Positions 6,978-15,563 of a DNA stretch of 24,467 nucleotides are shown one piece after another. Position 1 is the first letter of the stretch, and each line of letters starts with the position of its first letter. Below the pieces are notes generated by a model. The model was not told the DNA's origin, made no database searches, and was given only the letters and a program-made list of their open reading frames with translations. Source of the DNA: an uncultured Collinsella sp. (lineage in GTDB: Bacteria > Actinomycetota > Coriobacteriia > Coriobacteriales > Coriobacteriaceae); NCBI GenBank assembly GCA_937934355.1, contig CALGZY010000308.1, positions 1-24,467 on the forward strand, read 5' to 3'. Made by a program: the position numbers and the translations under genes.

Positions 6978-9900
6978 ATGGCGCAGGGGACGTTTGTGCA
7001 GGCGCTCCGGAAAGAGGCGGCGCTGAGCGGCACCTTTATGAAGGGTCGCTCGCTCATGCTCAACGGCGCCGTGCTGTCGATCGAGGACAGCGGCTCGCGC
7101 TTCTCCAAAAAAGTGACGGTTGAGGGCTCGGTGCGCGGTTCGCGCGGCGACCTGTACAAGACGCGAGTGGCGCTCGACATGGACGAGCACGAGGTGATCG
7201 ACTACGACTGCGATTGCCCCGCTGCCTATCGCTACCCCGGCATGTGCAAGCACGCTATTGCCACGGCTCTGGCGTATTTGGATGCCAGCGGCGCCGAGCC
7301 CGTCGAAGGTTTGCGCACGCCGGTCCGCACGTTTGCGGCGCAGCCGAAACAGCCCGCGCGCAACGCGCCCAAAGCGCCGGCCGTCAATCCCAACTTTCCC
7401 TTTCCGGCGCCCGTCCCCACGAGTCCCAGCCTCATGGCGGCGCTCTCCGATCTTTCGGACGCACGCATGGATGAGCTGGCGAGCATGCGCCGCAAGCTCG
7501 CTGGCAGTGTGGATCCCGATGCCCCCAAGGCGGTGTTGGAGCCCTCGTTGGTGCCGTACTACAATCCACTGTTTGCCGACCGCTTTAGCTGGGCGCTCGA
7601 GCTTCGCATTCGTTGTGGATCGGTCTCCTACGTGGTCAAGGATATCGACGGCATGGCCGATGCCTACGTGCGCGGCGGTACGTTCTCGTACGGCAAGAAG
7701 CTCACGTTTGTCCATGCGCCCGAAGCCTTTGAAGACGTGTCGACAAAGCTGCTCAACCTTGTTGTGACGACAGTTGCCTATCTCGATGACATCACAAGCT
7801 CGCGTTCGGCGTCGTACGACTTTGCCCGCAGCGGTTTTGTCGCCGAGCGTCAGTTGCCGCTGTCCGAGCATAGCATCGTATATGTGCTGGACCTGCTGCG
7901 TGGCCAGACCATCTCCTTTGAGCCCGCCTGGTCACGGGGGACGACGACGCATCGCACCTATGACGTGGCGGTTGAGATGCCTCCGGAAGGGGAGGACGAG
8001 GCGCTGTCTAAGCGCCCACCGCTCCTTGCCGCCAAAATCACGCCGGCGGCTGGCGGCAGCTACGATCTACGCCTGCCGGCCGATACATACTGCTTTGCTT
8101 CGGGCGACGTTGCCTATCTGGTCGACACCCGCCGTGCGCGCCGCGCCGATGCAGCGTTTGCCCAGCATGCGGCGCCGTTCCTATCGCGCTTACTGCCCTG
8201 TCGCACGCCGGTCCATATCGCTGTCGACCAGGTGGGGGAGTTCTGTCGTATGGCGCTGCCCATTTTGCGCGACTACACCGACCTTACCGCGCCCGCCGCG
8301 CTCGATACCGTGGCGCCCGAGCCGAGCTTTGCTATGGCGATCGGCGTCGACGATGGGCTTGTGACCTGCAAAGTTACGGTTACCTACGGCGACTGGTCGG
8401 CAGATCTCTTTAGCCTGGGCGCTCCGGGCAGCCCCTTCGAAGAGCAGCGCCCGGGCGTGCCGCCGCGCGACGAGGTGGCAGAGTTTCGCGTTATGGACAC
8501 GGCGGCCCTGTACTTCGATTTCTACGAGGGCGGTCTGGCGTTTGAGGAACGCGATGACGAGAGCCTGTTTCACTTGCTGACCGAGGGCCTGTCTGCCCTG
8601 TCCGAGCTGGGCGAGGTCATGCTCAGCGACCGTCTGCGCCAGATTTCGGTGCGCCCCGCGCCCAAGCTCTCGGTTCGTGCGACCGTCAAGAGCAATCTGC
8701 TCGATGTCGAGCTGGGCGCGAGCGGGCTTTCGGCCGCGGACCTTGCCGTCTATCTCGATTCGTACAAGCGCCATCAAACGTTTGCGCGTCTCACGTCGGG
8801 CGATATCGTTCGCCTGGACGAGGGCGCTCGAGCCGCGTTTGGCCTCGCCGAGGACCTGGGCGTCGATGCCGTCGACCTGCTCGACGGCGTGTCGCTTCCC
8901 GCGTCGAGTACCCTGTTCGTCGATAGCATGCTCGCGCGCACGCCCGCGCTCGAGGCCGATCGCGACGCTGCGTTCCGCCGTACCGTCGAGCGCTTGGATA
9001 CGCTCGGCAAGATGGACTTTACGGTGCCGGTCTCGCTCAAGGCCACACTGCGCGGCTACCAGGTCGACGGATACCAGTGGCTCGGCTCGCTCGAACACCT
9101 GGGCCTTGGCGGCATCTTGGCCGACGACATGGGCCTGGGCAAAACGCTCCAGATGATTGCGCATATCCTAGCGCGCGTGGAGGCGGGGGATACCAAGCCC
9201 ACGCTCGTGGTATGCCCGGCCTCGCTCGTGTACAACTGGACTGCCGAGCTGGAGCGCTTTGCCCCGTCGCTCGATGTGTGCGCCATTGTGGGCGCCAAGG
9301 CGCAGCGTCGCGTGCAGATTGCCGGCGTGGCCGAGCATAACGTGGTCGTGACGTCGTATGACCTCATGCGCCGCGATATCGACGAGTATGCCGAGCAGGA
9401 CTTTGCCCGTGTGGTGCTCGATGAGGCCCAGTACATTAAAAACCCGCTCACCCAGGTGGCTCGCGCCGCCAAGCGCCTGCCTGCCGGCGTGCGCTTTGCT
9501 CTGACGGGCACGCCCATCGAAAACCGCCTATCCGAGCTCTGGAGCATCTTCGACTTTTTGATGCCGGGCCTGCTTGGCACGCGCGAGTCGTTTGCCAAGC
9601 GCTTCGAAAGCCCAGTCGAGCACGCCGAGGATGACAGCGCCGCTCGTCTGCAGGCGCTCGTGTCGCCGTTTGTGCTGCGCCGTGTCAAGGAAGACGTGGT
9701 GGCCGATCTGCCCGAAAAGATCGAGGACACTGTCGTGGCTCAGCTCGCCGGTGAGCAGCGCAAGCTTTACCTGGCAAACCAGGACCGCATTGCCCAGCAA
9801 GTGCAGCACCGCGAGGCATCCGAGTTTAAGAAAGACAAGCTCAAGGTACTCGCCGAGCTCACCAAGCTGCGCCAGATCTGCTGCGACCCGCGTCTACACT

Positions 9901-10442
9901 ACGAGGATTACAAGGCGGGGAGCGCCAAACTCGATACGTGCATGGAGCTCGTGCACGGCGCACTCGACGGTGGTCATCGCATCCTGTTGTTCAGCCAGTT
10001 TACGGGCATGCTCGATATCATTGGCAAGCGCCTGGCCAAGGAGGATATCGCCTTCCTCAAGCTCACGGGCGCATCGTCTAAAGAGAGCCGCGCCAAGATG
10101 GTCGCACAGTTCCAGGCGGGCGAGGTGCCGGTCTTTTTGATCTCGCTCAAGGCGGGCGGTGTGGGCCTTAACCTGACGGCGGCCGACGTGGTCATCCACT
10201 ACGACCCGTGGTGGAACGTGGCGGCGCAGGACCAAGCGACCGACCGTGCGCATCGTATTGGCCAGCAACATACCGTGACCGTGTACAAGCTCATCGCCAA
10301 GGACACGATTGAGGAACGCATTATGCAGATGCAGGAGTCCAAGCGCGACCTGGTCAACAGCGTGCTCGGCGGCGACGGCATCTCGTCGGCGCTGTTTACC
10401 CGCGAGGATGTTCTGGCGCTGCTCGGCGGCGACGGGCGCTAG
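6978..10442 (+). CDS. SWIM zinc-finger SNF2-family DNA helicase/translocase
   Basis: This is a 1154-residue Swi2/Snf2 ATPase. ATG 6978 is chosen because GGAGG at 6968-6972 sits 5 nt ahead; in-frame TTG 6966 and GTG 6975 overlap or precede that site. A SWIM finger near the N-terminus has C78-x-C80-x9-C90-x-H92. A long middle region (about 170-640) corresponds to the bacterial SNF2-associated domain. The motor starts near residue 685 with LRGYQVDGYQWL, then GLGKT (K722), DEAQ (815-818), LTGTPIENRLSELWSI, the C-terminal LFSQFTGML, GGVGLNLT, and HRIGQ at about 1092-1096. Such proteins move along duplex DNA and remodel bound proteins; a precise bacterial role is not settled for this subfamily. The gene is preceded by the inverted-repeat pair and followed by 165 nt before the next gene, so it is likely monocistronic. 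Confidence 0.93.
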   Translation: MAQGTFVQALRKEAALSGTFMKGRSLMLNGAVLSIEDSGSRFSKKVTVEGSVRGSRGDLYKTRVALDMDEHEVIDYDCDCPAAYRYPGMCKHAIATALAYLDASGAEPVEGLRTPVRTFAAQPKQPARNAPKAPAVNPNFPFPAPVPTSPSLMAALSDLSDARMDELASMRRKLAGSVDPDAPKAVLEPSLVPYYNPLFADRFSWALELRIRCGSVSYVVKDIDGMADAYVRGGTFSYGKKLTFVHAPEAFEDVSTKLLNLVVTTVAYLDDITSSRSASYDFARSGFVAERQLPLSEHSIVYVLDLLRGQTISFEPAWSRGTTTHRTYDVAVEMPPEGEDEALSKRPPLLAAKITPAAGGSYDLRLPADTYCFASGDVAYLVDTRRARRADAAFAQHAAPFLSRLLPCRTPVHIAVDQVGEFCRMALPILRDYTDLTAPAALDTVAPEPSFAMAIGVDDGLVTCKVTVTYGDWSADLFSLGAPGSPFEEQRPGVPPRDEVAEFRVMDTAALYFDFYEGGLAFEERDDESLFHLLTEGLSALSELGEVMLSDRLRQISVRPAPKLSVRATVKSNLLDVELGASGLSAADLAVYLDSYKRHQTFARLTSGDIVRLDEGARAAFGLAEDLGVDAVDLLDGVSLPASSTLFVDSMLARTPALEADRDAAFRRTVERLDTLGKMDFTVPVSLKATLRGYQVDGYQWLGSLEHLGLGGILADDMGLGKTLQMIAHILARVEAGDTKPTLVVCPASLVYNWTAELERFAPSLDVCAIVGAKAQRRVQIAGVAEHNVVVTSYDLMRRDIDEYAEQDFARVVLDEAQYIKNPLTQVARAAKRLPAGVRFALTGTPIENRLSELWSIFDFLMPGLLGTRESFAKRFESPVEHAEDDSAARLQALVSPFVLRRVKEDVVADLPEKIEDTVVAQLAGEQRKLYLANQDRIAQQVQHREASEFKKDKLKVLAELTKLRQICCDPRLHYEDYKAGSAKLDTCMELVHGALDGGHRILLFSQFTGMLDIIGKRLAKEDIAFLKLTGASSKESRAKMVAQFQAGEVPVFLISLKAGGVGLNLTAADVVIHYDPWWNVAAQDQATDRAHRIGQQHTVTVYKLIAKDTIEERIMQMQESKRDLVNSVLGGDGISSALFTREDVLALLGGDGR

Positions 10443-10607
10443 CCGCGCGCGGGGTGGGACTGCTGGAATGGGCAGGACGGTCGACGCATTTTGGCCCGAC
10501 CGCTTGCCTGATCCGTTATGTGTTCATTTGCAATGCCGTGGATGGTTTGTCTGCCTTTGGGCATAAGAACCATCAAGAACATTGGCACATCAGCAAAGGA
10601 GAACATC

Positions 10608-10970
10608 ATGGCGAAATTCTTTAAGGACCCTGACGGCAAGCTCATCGCTGCCCTTGGCGACGGCGTTGCGACCCCTGCCGGTTGCACGGAACTGACTGCA
10701 AACACTGAGGACGCGGCGCACGAGAAGCACGTGCCTGTTGTCGAGACCGAGCGCGACGGTCACGTGATTCGCGCACGCGTTGGCTCGGTCGAGCACCCCA
10801 GCCTGCCCGAGCACTACATTGAGTGGATCGCGCTTGAGGCCGAGGGCCGCTTAGAGGTCCATTACCTTGAGCCCGGCATGAAACCCGCGACGTTTTTCGC
10901 GGGCGGCTCCAAGACCGGTACCGTCTATGCCTACTGCAACCTGCACGGGCTGTGGTCCGCGACATTCTAG
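10608..10970 (+). CDS. Superoxide reductase, desulfoferrodoxin family with degenerate N-terminal domain
   Basis: This is a 120-residue cytoplasmic enzyme that reduces superoxide to hydrogen peroxide without making oxygen, a typical defence of anaerobes. ATG 10608 follows AAAGGAG at 10596-10602; an upstream in-frame ATG at 10518 lacks such a site and adds an unlikely extension. The mononuclear iron site is complete: H41 in EKHVPVV, H63 and H69 in EHPSLPEHYIEW, then C110 and H113 in CNLHGLW. The E39-K40 pair that helps catalysis is kept. The N-terminal desulforedoxin part, which binds a second iron through four cysteines in 2Fe enzymes, survives only as a shape: the CxxC position reads DPDG and a single C26 remains. 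It is therefore a one-iron enzyme in function. The electron donor, usually rubredoxin, is not encoded nearby. An intrinsic terminator follows. Confidence 0.93.
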   Translation: MAKFFKDPDGKLIAALGDGVATPAGCTELTANTEDAAHEKHVPVVETERDGHVIRARVGSVEHPSLPEHYIEWIALEAEGRLEVHYLEPGMKPATFFAGGSKTGTVYAYCNLHGLWSATF

Positions 10971-11016
10971 GAGCGCGCCCCCGCTCGGGGTATCATAGCT
11001 AGCATATGCACATGCA

Positions 11017-11048
11017 AGCGCCGGCTGCATTATGCGGCCGGCGCTTTT
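11017..11048 (+). terminator. Intrinsic terminator after the superoxide reductase gene
   Basis: A 12-bp stem (AGCGCCGGCTGC, 11017-11028, with GCGGCCGGCGCT, 11034-11045; one G-U pair) and a 5-nt loop ATTAT are followed by TTT. It lies 47 nt after the stop codon and 40 nt before the next start, separating the two genes. Confidence 0.85.
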
Positions 11049-11087
11049 ACTACGATTTCGATGGTTTACGACGGAAAGGGCTGAGCC

Positions 11088-13073
11088 ATGAAGCTCGCGC
11101 TTGCACAGATCGATATGCGCCTTGGGGATATTGAGGGCATTTGCGGCCGCATCGAGGACCAGGCTCGTCTGGCCCACGAGCGCGGGGCGCGCGTGCTGTG
11201 CGTTCCGGCTCCGCTCTTTATGGGCGCCATGCCCGGTGGCCTGGTGGGCGCTGCTGACTTTGAGCACGACGTGCTTGCCGGTTTGACTGGTGTCGCCGAG
11301 CGTATCCAGGAGCTTGACATGATCTGCATCGTGCCCGCGGCGGTTTCGTTTGAGGGCCAGCCGCTGCTCGACTACATGATGCTCAAGGACGGTCATGTGG
11401 TGCCGGCGCGTTCGAGCATTGCCCTGCAGCGTGGCGAGAACAACGACACGCGTTGGGCGCCGCCGGTGTTCGACGTGGACGGCGTGCGCATCGCCGTGAT
11501 TTTTGACTTGGACCGCGAGCTCGAGATGTTGCCGACCGGCGTCGACCTCATTGCCTATTTCCAATTCAACGCGTTTGACATGACCGACCGCGAGACTGCC
11601 GCCATTGCCGCCGTTCGCAGCGGCGCCTACCGCAAGATCGCATCCAAGCGCAGCGTGTGGTTTGCCTGCATGGCGCCGGTCGGTGCCTATGACGAGTCGG
11701 TGTATACCGGCGGTTCGTTTGTGCTCGACGACTGCGGTCGCGTGGTGGCCCAGGCGCCGTGTTTTGAGGAGAGCCTGCTGGTTCAGGAGATTCAGCGCGG
11801 CGTGATGCTCGATGCCCTGGAGGATCACGAACTGCCCGAGTTCCGTTCCGAGGAGTGGCTGTGGCAGGCGCTGGTGCTCGCCGTGCGCGACAACGCCCGA
11901 GCCCACGGTACGTCGCGTGCTGTGGTGGCACTCGAGGGCGACTTGCCGTCGTCTTTGCTGGCGGCGCTGGCCGTCGACGCTCTGGGCCCGCGTAATGTGA
12001 TTGGCTTGGTGCTGGGGCGCAACCGTATCTTTACGCCGGCGCAGGAGGAGGCCGAGGCTGCCCGCTGTGCCGCCGTCCGTGCCATCGCCGAGCGTTTGCA
12101 CATTCGCACTGTCGAGCGCGATGTACCGGATGCGGCGCGTGTGCTCGATCGCGACGTGTCGGCGGGCGATGCCGAGCGTCTGCGCTTGCGCACGCTGGGC
12201 CTCATGCTGGAGGACACGGCGCTCGAGCTGGGCGCGATGGCGCTGAGCCCGCTGTCCAAAACCGAGTATGCGCTGGCGGCGCCGGCGCTTTGCGGCGGTT
12301 ACCAGGGCGACTTTGCGCCCTTTGGCGATGTGTACCTGTCGACGCTTGAGTTTGTGGCGCGCGTGCGCAACCGCACGTCTGCCGTGGTGCCCCAAGAGCT
12401 CGTGACGCTCAACGCGGTGGAAGACTGCATGGAGCGAGTGTTGGCGCAGGCGCTCTCGACGCTTGATGGTCCGGTCGATATGCTCGACCGCGCGGCACAG
12501 CTGCTCGGCGGGCTTGAGCCGGGTGAGGTCGATGGCGCGCTCGAGGCGCACGTGGACCGCAGCCGACCCTTCGACGACATCCCGATGGCCGCTGGCAAGC
12601 CTGAGGCCTGCTCGCTGCTGCTGATGCTCGTGCGTCAGGGCGAGGCCGCCCGCCGCATGCTGCCGACGGCGCCGATCGTCTCGGCCCGTTCGTTTGCCGA
12701 GCGTGCCTGGCCGTATATGCTCGCGTGGTCCGACCTGGGGCTTAACGGCAAGGAGCGTATGACGGTCGATTCGCTGGCGCGCGCCGAGGTGCGCCGTTTT
12801 GCTGACGAGGATACGAGCGAGCGCGTGCGAAACGAGATGATGGGCGTGCTGGGCGAGCTACTGGGTATTTCGCCCGAGCAGATGGAGGAGCTGCGCTCTG
12901 AGGACGGTCAGCGTCGTTTGCATGAGGGAATGAAAAAGTTCGAGGGCGAGGTTCAGGACGCCATCGATAAGATGATGGGCGGTCAGGGCGGCTCGCAAGG
13001 TAGTCCCCAGGGTGGTCCGATGCCGCATCCGCCGGTGGATCCGAGGCAGTTCCCCTTTTTCTCGCAGAACTAA
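11088..13073 (+). CDS. NAD+ synthetase (NadE)-like protein, predicted pseudoenzyme
   Basis: This 661-residue protein has the overall plan of glutamine-dependent NAD+ synthetase: an N-terminal nitrilase-fold glutaminase (about 1-240) followed by an adenine-nucleotide alpha-hydrolase domain (about 270-530). The homology is clear in MKLALAQIDMRLGDIEG, AVDALGPRNVIGL and GDFAPFGDVYLSTLEFVARV. The active sites are lost. The nitrilase Glu of the FPEL motif is A41 (VPAPL), the Lys position reads serine (near 109-110), and the nucleophilic Cys is D140 (AVIFDLDRE). The SGGxDSS P-loop of the synthetase is LEGDLPSSL (282-290). About 130 extra residues follow, ending in a Gly/Gln/Pro-rich tail. The frame is long and intact, so it is a maintained gene. 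It probably binds a ligand or partner instead of making NAD. ATG 11088 is preceded by GGAAAGGG. The next gene, ruvC, has its own promoter. Confidence 0.85.
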   Translation: MKLALAQIDMRLGDIEGICGRIEDQARLAHERGARVLCVPAPLFMGAMPGGLVGAADFEHDVLAGLTGVAERIQELDMICIVPAAVSFEGQPLLDYMMLKDGHVVPARSSIALQRGENNDTRWAPPVFDVDGVRIAVIFDLDRELEMLPTGVDLIAYFQFNAFDMTDRETAAIAAVRSGAYRKIASKRSVWFACMAPVGAYDESVYTGGSFVLDDCGRVVAQAPCFEESLLVQEIQRGVMLDALEDHELPEFRSEEWLWQALVLAVRDNARAHGTSRAVVALEGDLPSSLLAALAVDALGPRNVIGLVLGRNRIFTPAQEEAEAARCAAVRAIAERLHIRTVERDVPDAARVLDRDVSAGDAERLRLRTLGLMLEDTALELGAMALSPLSKTEYALAAPALCGGYQGDFAPFGDVYLSTLEFVARVRNRTSAVVPQELVTLNAVEDCMERVLAQALSTLDGPVDMLDRAAQLLGGLEPGEVDGALEAHVDRSRPFDDIPMAAGKPEACSLLLMLVRQGEAARRMLPTAPIVSARSFAERAWPYMLAWSDLGLNGKERMTVDSLARAEVRRFADEDTSERVRNEMMGVLGELLGISPEQMEELRSEDGQRRLHEGMKKFEGEVQDAIDKMMGGQGGSQGSPQGGPMPHPPVDPRQFPFFSQN

Positions 13074-13135
13074 CTATGGGATAGGATTCGCTTCCAACCC
13101 CGACACTTCAACTGAGCATCTTGGCCCCGTTGTGT

Positions 13136-13156
13136 TATTCTAGAACAGACGTTCGT
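13136..13156 (+). promoter_or_regulatory. ruvC promoter -10 with overlapping LexA/SOS box
   Basis: GAAC-AGAC-GTTC at 13143-13154 fits the Gram-positive LexA operator CGAAC-RNRY-GTTYC at every position except the first base. It starts right at the end of a TATTCT -10-like hexamer (13136-13141), the placement expected for repression. It is 57 nt before the ruvC start. The -35 region is weak. ruvCAB is a known SOS target in other bacteria; LexA binding here is inferred. Confidence 0.75.
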
Positions 13157-13210
13157 GAATGATGCGCGGGGCCTTGTCTTGCGTTGTGCTTGTGGCGAGG
13201 GGAGGTTGGC

Positions 13211-13732
13211 TTGGTTATCTTGGGCATTGACCCCGGTTTGGCTCATACGGGTTGGGGAATTATCGAGGAGCGGCGTGGCGAGGTTCGCTGCCGTGCCTAT
13301 GGCTGCATCGAGACCAGTGCCGGAAGTCCGCTCGCGGTGCGCCTGTCGCATATCGCCCGCGACCTCAAGGATGTCGTGGAGCGCTATCGTCCCGATACCG
13401 CTGCTATCGAGAGCATTTACTTTGGCGCCAACGTTCGCTCGGCCATCCCCACGGCGCATGCCCGCGGTGCTGCACTCGTAGCGCTTTCGGAATGCGCGCT
13501 CGAGATTGGCGAGTACACGCCCATGCAGATCAAACAGGCTGTGGTGGGCACCGGCGCCGCGGACAAGCGGCAGGTCGCCTACATGGTACGCACGCTAACA
13601 CAGCTCGACCACGACCCGCATCCCGACCATGCCGCCGATGCCCTGGCCTGCGCCATCTGCCACGTAAACCTCAGCCGCACCCGCGCCCTCACCGGTGGCG
13701 AGTTCTATCAACAGAGAGGAACCGGATACTGA
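13211..13732 (+). CDS. ruvC: Holliday junction resolvase RuvC
   Basis: This 173-residue endonuclease cuts four-way junctions brought by RuvAB. The start chosen is TTG 13211, which gives VILGIDPG at the N-terminus as in other RuvC proteins and lies 5 nt after GGGGAGG (13199-13205); a GTG at 13184 would add nine unrelated residues and precede that site. Catalytic acids are D7 (GIDPG), E67 (AIESIYFGAN) and the C-terminal H140-A-A-D143 set, where many RuvC proteins have His in place of the E. coli Asp. KQAVVGTGAADKRQV is the conserved DNA-binding segment. The stop overlaps the ruvA start by one base (TGATG), so translation is coupled. Expression is likely under LexA control. Confidence 0.96.
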   Translation: MVILGIDPGLAHTGWGIIEERRGEVRCRAYGCIETSAGSPLAVRLSHIARDLKDVVERYRPDTAAIESIYFGANVRSAIPTAHARGAALVALSECALEIGEYTPMQIKQAVVGTGAADKRQVAYMVRTLTQLDHDPHPDHAADALACAICHVNLSRTRALTGGEFYQQRGTGY

Positions 13733-14352
13733 TGATTTCCCAGCTCCACGGAACGCTTGTCGAGTCCACGATGAGCTCTGCTGTCGTCGATGTGTCGGGC
13801 GTTGGCTTTGAGCTCGGCATCTCGGGCAGCACTGCGGCCACGTTGCCGACGCCCGGCGGCGAGGTCCGCCTCTACACGCGTATGCAGGTGCGCGAGGACG
13901 CCATGACACTTTTCGGTTTTTCCTCAAAGGATGAGCGCACGATGTTCGACCGGCTCGTGTCCGTTTCGGGCGTTGGCCCGCGCCTGGCGCTCGCCGTGCT
14001 TTCCACCTATACCGTGGGGCAGCTATATTCGCTGGTGATGGCCGAGGACGACAAGGGCATGGCCAAGGTACCCGGTGTGGGCAAAAAGACAGCTCAGCGC
14101 CTGATCTTGGAACTCAAGAGCACCTTTGCCAAGGATAAGGGCTTTGTGCCGGTCGACGTGATTCCCGGACAGGTTGCGATGCCCGTGCCCGCTGCCGCTC
14201 CCTCGGCGATCGATGATGCCCGTGCGGCACTCCTTTCCATGGGCTTTAGCCCGCAGGAGACCGATGTTGCCCTGAGCGGGTATGATGGACAGAATATGCG
14301 TGTCGAGGATCTGCTCGGCGCGGCGCTTAAGCGACTCGGAATGGATGCGTGA
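13732..14352 (+). CDS. ruvA: Holliday junction branch migration protein RuvA
   Basis: This 206-residue protein forms the tetramer that holds a Holliday junction open and docks the RuvB motors. The start ATG 13732 shares its A with the ruvC stop, and GAGAGGAA lies 11-18 nt upstream. Domain I is an OB fold ([11 protein letters not shown] to LFGF, about 1-64). Domain II has two helix-hairpin-helix motifs, [10 protein letters not shown] and [12 protein letters not shown] (about 80-125). A proline/alanine linker (about 145-160) leads to domain III, which contacts RuvB ([19 protein letters not shown]). All three domains are complete and the length matches the family. The stop again overlaps the next start as TGATG. 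Confidence 0.97.
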   Translation: MISQLHGTLVESTMSSAVVDVSGVGFELGISGSTAATLPTPGGEVRLYTRMQVREDAMTLFGFSSKDERTMFDRLVSVSGVGPRLALAVLSTYTVGQLYSLVMAEDDKGMAKVPGVGKKTAQRLILELKSTFAKDKGFVPVDVIPGQVAMPVPAAAPSAIDDARAALLSMGFSPQETDVALSGYDGQNMRVEDLLGAALKRLGMDA

Positions 14353-15419
14353 TGTGGGAAGCCGATGACTCTCAGGACCTGTGGGCGACGCCCGGCAACT
14401 CGCCGGCGGCATCCATGGCGCACGGCGAGCGCATGGTGGGCTCGGAGCTGACGGCCGAGGACCTCGATGTCGACCGCACTTTGCGCCCCCAGCGCCTGGA
14501 CGATTACTGTGGCCAGGAGCACATCAAGCAGAGCCTGCGCGTGTTGATCGAAGCGGCGCAGAGCCGTGGCGAGACGCTCGACCACGTGATTTTCTCGGGT
14601 CCTCCGGGCCTGGGCAAGACCACGCTGGCCACCGTTATCGCCAACGAGCTGGGCGCTCAGATCAAGACCACGAGTGGCCCTGCCATCGCGCGCACGGGCG
14701 ACCTGGCGGCCATCCTTACTAACTTGCAGCCGGGTGATGTGTTGTTTATCGACGAGATCCACCGCCTCAACCGTTCGGTCGAGGAGGTCCTGTACCCCGC
14801 GATGGAGGACTTTGCCCTCGATATCGTGATTGGCAAGGGTCCGGCGGCGCGCTCGATTCGCCTGGATATTCCCAAGTTTACGCTGGTAGCGGCAACGACC
14901 CGCTCAGGCATGTTGACCGGCCCGTTGCGCGACCGCTTTGGCATTTCATATCGCCTGGATTACTACACGGTCGAGGAGCTCGCGCAGATTGTGACGCGCT
15001 CGGCGACTATCCTGGGCGTGACGATCGACCGTCCAAGTGCACTCGAGATCGGCTCGCGTTCGCGCGGCACGCCACGTCTTGCCAACCGCCTGCTCAAGCG
15101 TGTTCGCGATTACGCACAGGTGCGCGGCAACGGCCCCATCGAGTTCGATATCTGTCGCCAGGCGCTTGAGTTCTTCGAGATCGACGAGCTCGGTCTGGAC
15201 TGGATGGATATTCGCATTTTGGAGACGCTCGCTAAGACGTTCTCCGGCCGTGCCGTGGGACTTACGACCCTTGCCAGCGCGGTGGGCGAGGACCCGGGCA
15301 CGCTCGAGGATGTCTATGAGCCCTATTTGCTGCAGTGCGGGTTGATGATTCGTACGCCGCAGGGCCGTCAGGCAACCCTTCGCACCTTTGAGCACCTGGG
15401 GATTGAACCTACCGTTTAG
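14352..15419 (+). CDS. ruvB: Holliday junction branch migration ATPase RuvB
   Basis: This 355-residue AAA+ motor works as a hexameric ring that pulls DNA through the RuvA complex. ATG 14352 overlaps the ruvA stop; GTG 14349 is also in frame and would add one residue. Walker A is [11 protein letters not shown] (K89), Walker B is LFIDEIHRL, sensor 1 and the arginine finger region is [17 protein letters not shown], and the C-terminal winged helix contains [24 protein letters not shown]. An acidic, alanine-rich N-terminal extension of about 35 residues precedes the conserved [11 protein letters not shown]. It is the last gene of the coupled ruvCAB unit. No clear terminator follows; the next gene has its own promoter. 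Confidence 0.97.
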   Translation: MWEADDSQDLWATPGNSPAASMAHGERMVGSELTAEDLDVDRTLRPQRLDDYCGQEHIKQSLRVLIEAAQSRGETLDHVIFSGPPGLGKTTLATVIANELGAQIKTTSGPAIARTGDLAAILTNLQPGDVLFIDEIHRLNRSVEEVLYPAMEDFALDIVIGKGPAARSIRLDIPKFTLVAATTRSGMLTGPLRDRFGISYRLDYYTVEELAQIVTRSATILGVTIDRPSALEIGSRSRGTPRLANRLLKRVRDYAQVRGNGPIEFDICRQALEFFEIDELGLDWMDIRILETLAKTFSGRAVGLTTLASAVGEDPGTLEDVYEPYLLQCGLMIRTPQGRQATLRTFEHLGIEPTV

Positions 15420-15517
15420 GGCGCTTTGTTTTGGCGGGCTGTTGGGCTATCGCTGGGCATCGGGTAATCATATCGCCGTTCATCGGTTATGGGCGTTTTA
15501 CTATTGCGCGCCCGTGC

Positions 15518-15523
15518 TATGCT
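15518..15523 (+). promoter_or_regulatory. Putative -10 element (TATGCT) for fhs
   Basis: TATGCT lies 40 nt before ATG 15564, with TTTTAC at 15496-15501 as a possible -35 (16-nt spacer). The leader would be only about 35 nt, so there is no room for a tetrahydrofolate riboswitch. Confidence 0.45.
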
Positions 15524-15563
15524 GAATTGGTCTTTTTCTCATTCGGTAACGAAAGGACCGCCC

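Noticed and set aside
13252..13731. Long N-terminal extension of RuvA
   Set aside because: It is only the frame open inside ruvC; RuvA homology begins exactly at ATG 13732.
15420..15563. Tetrahydrofolate riboswitch before fhs
   Set aside because: The likely -10 at 15518 leaves a leader of about 35 nt, too short, and no aptamer-like stems are visible.
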